Source: Schistocephalus solidus (Eukaryota; Platyhelminthes; Cestoda; Diphyllobothriidea; Diphyllobothriidae). From it: a DNA stretch of 64,000 bases. The position numbers and the translations under genes are program-made. Of this stretch, positions 57,641-64,000 are shown in pieces. Under the pieces are notes generated by a model that saw nothing but the letters and a program-made list of their open reading frames with translations, made no database searches and was not told the origin of the DNA. The first letter of the stretch is position 1, and each line of letters begins with the position of its first letter. Location: positions 1 to 64,000 of the forward strand of contig WEDG01004641.1 in NCBI GenBank assembly GCA_017591395.1, written 5' to 3'.

Positions 57641-58990
57641 CCATCCCTACCATACCCGTTCAACATCCTGTTGGTTAATGCACAGCTTAAGGACGTTGGC
57701 ACTCGCGGTGAAATGCTTGTCTTGTAAGCTTTGGGAAGTACATTAATGTTGGCAGTTGCTGGTTCATCCTGTTTAAAAATAGTCTGACAGGAACTTCATC
57801 GGTACGCAGGGAGGGCAGGGCTGATGTTTCGCCCAAAACGATTGAATACCAAACCCTATGCGCCGGTTATGATGCATTCTGTTGTGCCCAATCGGTATAA
57901 CCCGCATACAGGAATACCAACTAACGATGAGGAGACGATATCCTACAGCTATGCATGCACTGAGCACGGGTCACACATGTGAATGGGAATAACAGTTGAC
58001 GCCTGCCCACCAAATAAAGGTCCCTAAGTCCTGGAACAAACGCATTTGAGCAAGGCGCAGTTTAATGTGAATACCGATTTGGATCCGAATGTAAACTTCC
58101 GCATGGATGAGCGCGGTCAATCCAGAACGGATGACAGGGCTCTGTGGATGTGCATTTGAGCAAACTTTAACTGAGCCCGGGTCTTTTACTCGACAAAATT
58201 ATAAGCTAAATGTTTCTGGAGACCAATCCTCGCGAGTTTGTAAAAATTCACACATCTGGGTCAAGTCATGTACTCTGGATTGGTAAACCGGCGGATTTTG
58301 GTTTCGACATTTCGGAGTCTCAGAACTTCTCATAAATGCAACTGTTTAAAATCGGTCTTTTGCATCAGAGAACCATAAAATGAATACAGTAGCCTTACTA
58401 TTTGCCTGCTAGTCTATATTATTGGATGTGTGTCAACGTAAAAAATCGATGGAAAGCTGCTCAGTAAACAACCAACCGTCCCCGCTTATGATTGTGTTAC
58501 GCAGCAGAGTTGGGGCGTTTGATCGAGTATCACGAATATCGATACATGCATTTTCACTTCAGCTGTAAGTAAAATACTATGGCAGTGGATGGGCCCTGTG
58601 GTGGGTTTAACAAAACCGTATCTTACTGTTTTTACCCTAGCCTGCCCCTTATTGACAGTTTATGCCACGTAGCAAATGTCCTACCTGGCCCGGATAGAGA
58701 GATACTGTAACTATTATTGGACAATGGTTTCATTTCAAGCATGAAACTCCCATTGCAAATCCAAAAGCCTACCATCTTACTTCATTACGTTCGTCTGGAA
58801 TATATAGTGTAGTCCCCTGTTCCTTCAATGTATCTACAGCTAAATCATCTGGTTTTGCTTCCTAGAAAAGGTTGAGTTGTTCACTTCTCTACACGCGTCC
58901 CAATACCCCCACCCATTGAGGAAATGGTTGGCCCCTTGATTGTCTACCTAGTCCTGATTGGTCGGACAGGCCAACACGCGAACCGCTGCT

Positions 58991-59037
58991 CTTTGTCCGC
59001 TGTTGCCAGCTCCGAAAATAGCTACGAGCGGACAAAG
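58991..59037. repeat. Perfect 11-bp inverted repeat
   Basis: CTTTGTCCGCT (58991-59001) and its exact complement AGCGGACAAAG (59027-59037) are separated by 25 nt. Function unknown. Confidence 0.8.
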
Positions 59038-59117
59038 AATTGGCTCCGCCGGCACAGTTGGTCAAAATGCCGCTCTGTTAGTCCGCGGCCTTCCGTGCGG
59101 CAACCGACGGCTGTCCT

Positions 59118-59143
59118 CACCACCACCACCACCACCACCACCA
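59118..59143 (+). repeat. (CAC)n microsatellite
   Basis: About 26 bp of CAC repeat. Confidence 0.95.
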
Positions 59144-59884
59144 TCATCGCCACCAGGTGCAGCAAGGCCGCGCAGGCAACTGTAGCGGTGCCCCGAGGTC
59201 ACGCCGGACTATGCTGCCCTCGGAGCCACAAAGCGCACTGAGAAAAAATAGAATGGTAGGTCCCGTGTCGGCGGCATAGCTACCAGCTAAGGTGGCGAGT
59301 CCTGTGATCGACCCCATGTAACGCTCCGTCACTAATCTTCACGGTACAGGTGGAAAACGTCACTCTCCTCGTTCACTCAGAAGAGGTGATGTTTCGGCGG
59401 ACGTCATAAGCGTAAAGACGAACGGGACGCACACGACCGATACTGGCTTAACACCCTTAAGCCTGCGAGGCAGTCAGTAAGAAAATGAAGGCTGTGTAAT
59501 GGTAACTGCTAAAATCTGACTGTTGCAGTCACGCTAAAGCCGAAAAGACACGCTGAAAAGACACGCCTTCGTCCATCAGGAGGCCGCAGATACTTTCTTA
59601 ACTGGCTGCACACAGGTAGCCGAAAAACAGCATAAAGGGTCGCATATGCTTGAAGGCCCAATTGTATTAGGCCGGTGGTAAGTATCCATAAAAATATGGG
59701 GCCCCCTACATGCTGAGTCATTCTAAACTTCGATAGCCCTTGTTACTGAAACAACACGTGGTTGCTTATATTTAAAATGCATGATATATTTTCCATCTTC
59801 CCATGACACCTCTCGTGTACCACCTAGTGGAAATTACGATTAGGCAGGAAAATATGGCTCCCTTTAGCACAGGTGACTTTGTGC

Positions 59885-60015
59885 CTGCCTACTCCCGTAT
59901 CCAAATATTAACCCTAACCGTCTTAACACTGACACTCACAACCCTAGTCCCACCCCTTGACTCTGACCTCCCTGGAATTTGGCTTACGTGGGTCCATCTT
60001 CCTGCCGTAATTACT
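59885..60015 (-). repeat. Partial telomere-like TIR-family relic
   Basis: Contains ATTAACCCTAACCGTC and ACAACCCTAGTCCC, then CCCTGGAATTTGGC, the complement of the GCCAAATTCCAGGG flank seen in the two TIR elements. ACTCCCGTATCC at 59891 resembles the TIR inner end. Complete inverted ends were not found. Confidence 0.5.
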
Positions 60016-60019
60016 TCCG

Positions 60020-60550
60020 TCCATCCAATTTCATTTCGGCATGGCAATACAAATGGTTCTCTTACAAGAACCAGTATTTAGGTTAACAGTACTTCTTCCC
60101 GTCTGCGTTCTACTCACAAATAGGAATGTTTTGGGCGCACTCATGCGGTCTGTGGGAAAAAGTCAGGTAAACAAACCAGTTTTCGACTTAATCCCTGTTT
60201 GTGGTCAACAGTCAATGACTGATTGCACTCTTTTGGACAGTTTCTTCGCATATGCAATGAACCCCGGTTAGTTTATCCACACTGGGTCAGCGCCTAGGTC
60301 ACTTCCTTCTCGGTTGCACTTTCGGAGTGTCCCCTGGCGTCCTTTGAGGAATGTCCAGTCCCTCCTAAGTTTGTCCTGCTGTTATATCACACGCTTGAGA
60401 GAGTACTTTGACGTGTATGTTTCCTGCAACAGCTGATGGTGACTTATATTTGGCTGTCTGTTTTAAATCTAATTTACTAAAGCGATTGTTCTAGCCGGTA
60501 TTATGTCTCTCGTTAGCATCTTAGTTTCGCACGAGCGAGTGGCATATAGA
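60020..60550. other. No gene seen
   Basis: Short ORFs only. Confidence 0.4.
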
Positions 60551-60554
60551 CCCG

Positions 60555-61010
60555 ATCAGACCTCGGCCGTTTGACCATCGTAGTCCGACGATGTCCACCG
60601 TATGCTCCACACCATGGTGGTGTAGGGACGGTGACTTGTGAGTGGATTAGTTTTAAGTGATGGTAGCCTTGCGCTGCAGCTACCGCACTATCTCCTACTC
60701 CCCTACCTGAACCCGGTGTCATGACAGAGTCAAGAAGACCGGAGGTGGGAGAGGACGCAGATGGCTGGCGCAGCCGGAGCCGCCCCTGGGCGTACCACCA
60801 CACCTGGCTCGGATCCCACGGAGTGGGAGTGCCATAAGGGCCACATTAAGAAGGAGCCATTGCAGCCTGACTCTCAATTCGCCAGTCAGTCACTCCACAC
60901 AAAACACATACTGGGCTGACCACGTGGTCCGAGTTACCTCGTCAGTAAGCAACCTTCCAAGCCATGGCTTTTAGTGCACCGTAATAGTTTCAAGCGCGTT
61001 AGATTGTTGG
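60555..61010 (-). repeat. LINE-tail repeat behind LINE copy 2
   Basis: The complement is collinear with the tail family: TTGAAACTATTACGGTGCAC, CCGAGCCAGGTGTGGTGG, CGCCCAGGGGCGGCTCCGG, CAAGTCACCGTCCCTAC. It starts right at the end of the zinc-finger frame, as at 48 kb, and is present once rather than in tandem. Confidence 0.85.
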
Positions 61011-61014
61011 TATT

Positions 61015-61740
61015 GGTAGTCGAGCTCATAGGAGAAATATGAGAATTGTTGATGGGTGTGCAAGATGTGCTGGCATCGCGGTAGATTCCGCTTTCGTGGA
61101 TGCGCATGTGACCGATGAGGCCTATGCGATAACGGAATGCGCAATGGCAGTGGGGCATTGAAGGCGACGGTCTCTGATGTGTGTTGGTGCTCCAGGTACT
61201 AGTTCGCCAGTCTCTGTGGGATGAATTCGCAAGTGACCGACCAGGCCGATGTGTGAGGTGAATGTGCGAGTGTACTGAGGACAGGTTAATACAGAATCCC
61301 CACCGCTGGTACTGGGAGCGGTGGTGGTGTTGAACGTAGCATGTGGTAGGTATTCGGAAGTGGCTACTGAGGTGCTGGGATTGGGGCAAGAGGTGTTCGT
61401 CGCCGTGATCGGCGCAGGGGGGGAAGGAGGGAGGATGGTGTCAGTGATCGTGGGCGGCGGGACATCGATGAAGATGTTATCAGGGGTAGGGTTAGTCATG
61501 GTCGTGGGGCCTGAGACACGTGTGGCGGAGGTTGATGTTGTGGATTGTTGTTGCATTTAGTTCGAAGATGTCCTACCAAGCCAATTTACGCGCGGAATTT
61601 GCATTGACAGCGTGGGCACGTTGGCAGGGCTTGGGCATCGGCAGTGTTGATCCGTGGTGTTTGTGCCTTGCGAGCCGCCCTTTTGACTTTAAAAGCGGCA
61701 ATCCGGTTGGCCTCATCGATTGCTGCACTAGTCTTCACGG
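61015..61740 (-). pseudogene. Three-finger tail of LINE copy 2
   Basis: On the minus strand the junction reads DRPAWR then TGA then SVKT. Finger 1 is CPRCQCKFRA, a stop, then IGLVGHLRTKC (about 61635-61570). Finger 2 is CPQYTRTFTSHIGLVGHLRI, the second Cys lost to Tyr (about 61290-61230). Finger 3, after a frame change, is CHCAFRYRIGLIGHMRIH (about 61150-61090). No equivalent of fingers 4 and 5 is present before the tail repeat begins. Confidence 0.85.
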
Positions 61741-61744
61741 ATCA

Positions 61745-63340
61745 TCTCCATGCCGGTCTATCCTGGGCGAGGTCCTCCCAGGTCACCGGGTTGATTTGCA
61801 GTTGCTTCAGTGATTTCTTCAAAGTGTCTTGTAGCGTCGCTTTTGACCTCCCTGTCGGCGCGCACCCGTAGCGACCTCTCCGTAGAAAATTCGTTTGGGT
61901 AGGCGCTCGTCGTCCATTCTCACCAGGTGGCCGTTCCATCGAAGTTGCACTTGCCTCAGCATGGCGTGGATGCTGAGGATTCCGGTCCGCTCCAGGACTT
62001 CCGTATCCGGGATCCTGTCTTGCCATCTCAGCTTCAGTATTCTGTGGAGGCAGCTGAGATGGAAGTGATTCAGCGTCCTGGCTTGCTTCGAGTAGACGGT
62101 CCAGGTCTCCGCCCCGTAAATGATTGCCATTAAGATGATGTCCTTGTACATCTTCAGTTTGGTGCTCAGGTGAATACCGTGGCGATTCCACATGGCGGCC
62201 TGCAGTCGGCCGAAGGCCTGATTGGCTGTGGAGATCCGTTGGGCAACCTCGTCATCGATTCTCGTGTTGCGTGACGGCGTGCTTCCCAGATAAGCAAAGG
62301 TTTCCACATTTTGGGTTAAGCGCCGTTGACATTGATTCTAGGAGCATTGCATTCCGATTTGGGCGGCAGTTGGTGCATGACAACCGTTTTGGCTGTACTG
62401 ATTGTTAATCCAAAATCGGCGCAGCCTGCGGCGAAGAGGTCCATGCTCCTTTGCATGTCCTCCTCCATCACGGTTTTAAGGGCGCAGTCGTCCGCGAAGA
62501 GCAAGTCATGGACTGTAGTCGTAGACACGCGCGTTGGGGCCTGCATACGCTGACTGTTGAGAAGGTGTCCATCAGTTCTGTAGACGATGCGGATCCCAGG
62601 CTGCTCATCACGGTAGGCGTCCATCAGCATAGCAGAGAACATGAGACTGAATAGGGTGGGGGCCAGTACGCAGCCCTGCTTCACTCCGTTGGCCACTGTG
62701 AATACTTCGGATACCGTCCCGTTGTCAGTGACGCGCGCCGTCACCCCGTAATGAAGCTGACGTACCATGTGCGTGAACCGCTCAGGACAGCCGAATTTCG
62801 GCACGAATTTCCACAGTCCGTCGCGATTCACCATGTCAAAGGCTTTTGTCAGATCAACGAAGACAGTGTAGAGGTGGGTTCGCATCTCCTGGCACTTCTC
62901 TTGTAGCTGGCAGGTGACGAAGATAATGTCAGTTGTTTCGTGGTGTCGTCGGACGCCACATTGGCTTTCCGGGAGGAGGCCCTGCTCTAGGTGACCGTTC
63001 AGACGATTGAGAAGAATGCGGGCGAAGATGTTCCCGGCGATGTTGAGCAAAGAGATGCCTCTGAGTTATTACAGAGTTTCCGGTTCCCCTTCCGCTTGTA
63101 GAGATGGACGATGGTCGCGTCTTTGAAATCCTGAGGAAGTTGTCCTTGGCGCCAAATCTCCTGTAAGATTGTTGTGAGTTCTGCCATCAGCCGGGGCCCG
63201 CCGTGCTTGTAGACTTGCGATGGGATTGCGTCGGATCCTGGTGCTTTCGCGCTGGAAATCTTTTGCACGGCCCGGGTGGATTCTGGTAGGGAAGGAGGCA
63301 GATCCACGCCATTGTTCGTGTCCACTTGAGGGAGCATTCT
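61745..63340 (-). pseudogene. 5'-truncated RT of LINE copy 2
   Basis: Minus-strand frames 63337-62999, 63050-62316 and 62307-61819 cover the RT from PQVDTNNGVDLPPSLPEST to the C-terminus. SAKAPGSDAIP, IFARILLNRL, ESQCGVRRH, VDLTKAFDMVNR (motif A), NGVKQGCVLAPTLFSL and LLFADDCAL are all visible. The copy begins at about 63340 inside the RT, so the EN domain is missing, typical of incomplete target-primed insertion. Frame changes near 63055 and 62310 and a stop at the finger junction inactivate it. It is highly similar to the 45.6-47.2 kb copy. Confidence 0.92.
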
Positions 63341-63344
63341 TTAT

Positions 63345-64000
63345 TTTTTTAGAATACAAACGGTCCTTTCAGCCTTTCGGTTCTGCATGCTTATTTAGGT
63401 CAAGTAAGTGAAATTTTGGCCGTAAGAAGCGGCTTAAATATGTGGTAATGCATTCGATCTGCTATTTTACCTTGAAATTTGATGCGACTTGACCCACTTC
63501 GTGTCAAGCATTAGCTAATTTACATGCACCATCTCGCGTGAAATGCAATAACGTAGCATCAGCTGTTACGATGCAAAAGAAGATTTTTACACCCTCACTT
63601 TCGTGGTCAACACCTGAGGACGTCAACCCCGGGTGAACGTTTGTCAGATGACTGCCATTAGGAGATCCATCGATAATAATTCTTTTTTCAGATCAAGATG
63701 TGTGCATTCTTTTGACATGGCTAGAGTGTGTGCCTTTAAGTCTTCGGTACCTCACCTGGCATTTATTTCATAAGTTTGTGGCTGAAATATCCAGTAAGGT
63801 ATTAGTGATGGTGACTTTACTGTGTATTTGAGTCTTCTATGTATCTTACGGGTTTAACATCTGGATATATCTGAATTATTTTAAGTGCCTGGGGTCTGCT
63901 CACTGTTCCCTGTTTTCAGTTGTTTTACCCGGACACGCCCGCGTCGGTTTTTGGCACTGTTAAGGACCCGTCACTGGTAACTGACTGTTCCAACTAAAAG
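63345..64000. other. No gene seen
   Basis: AT-rich with short ORFs only, beyond the 5' truncation point of LINE copy 2. Confidence 0.45.

Larger units (their letters stand above)
57650..59790. other. No gene seen
   Basis: Short ORFs only. It holds the hairpin at 58991-59037 and the CAC array at 59118-59143. Confidence 0.4.

Overview
This 64 kb window looks like animal nuclear DNA. It holds a single recognisable host gene, ribosomal protein L4 (RPL4, 10602-11850, plus strand), with very short spliceosomal introns of 40 and 36 nt. Almost everything else that can be read is broken transposable-element sequence: APE-type non-LTR retrotransposons (CR1/Jockey-like, RTE-like, and a family whose protein ends in C2H2 zinc fingers), Penelope-like elements with GIY-YIG remnants, tRNA-derived repeats, a short terminal-inverted-repeat family with telomere-like cores, and microsatellites. 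The tiny introns and this mixture suggest a flatworm, most likely a tapeworm. That is inference from remembered family traits and no database was searched.

Layout. 1-3570: two broken CR1/Jockey-like reverse transcriptase (RT) copies on the plus strand. 4200-8200: an older CR1-like element on the minus strand, readable as coiled-coil ORF1, endonuclease (EN) and RT. 8245-9480: a dispersed repeat, then a decayed zinc-finger tail of the third LINE family. 10602-11890: RPL4 with its polyadenylation signal. 12840-14480: an RTE-like RT interrupted by a nested repeat. 18130-18800: a decayed EN fragment on the minus strand. 19700-20015: degenerate telomere-like repeats. 22630-24900: a cluster of tRNA-bearing repeat units, two of them a nearly identical 306-bp tandem pair and one an inverted copy between 16-bp direct repeats. 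26196-26431 and 57249-57640: two copies of the inverted-repeat element. 28-33 kb: tRNA-derived and LINE-tail repeats. 34196-35064 and 36155-37085: Penelope-like copies, the second flanked by an inverted copy of its own 3' end. 43840-50130: the longest LINE copy (EN, RT, five zinc fingers, tandem tail). 51850-56160: AT microsatellites and more Penelope-like remnants. 60555-63340: a 5'-truncated second copy of the zinc-finger LINE on the minus strand.

The most informative observations are these. The RT and zinc fingers of the LINE were originally one ORF, because different stop codons break it in different copies. Its finger number differs between copies. A TIR family carries TTAGGG-like cores. 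A tRNA-containing unit has been amplified both in tandem and as a hairpin. The last ~30 codons of RPL4 read as a conventional lysine-rich tail only in the neighbouring frame. None of the element copies has an intact ORF, so no autonomous activity is predicted from this window. Stretches not listed show only short ORFs without recognisable domains.
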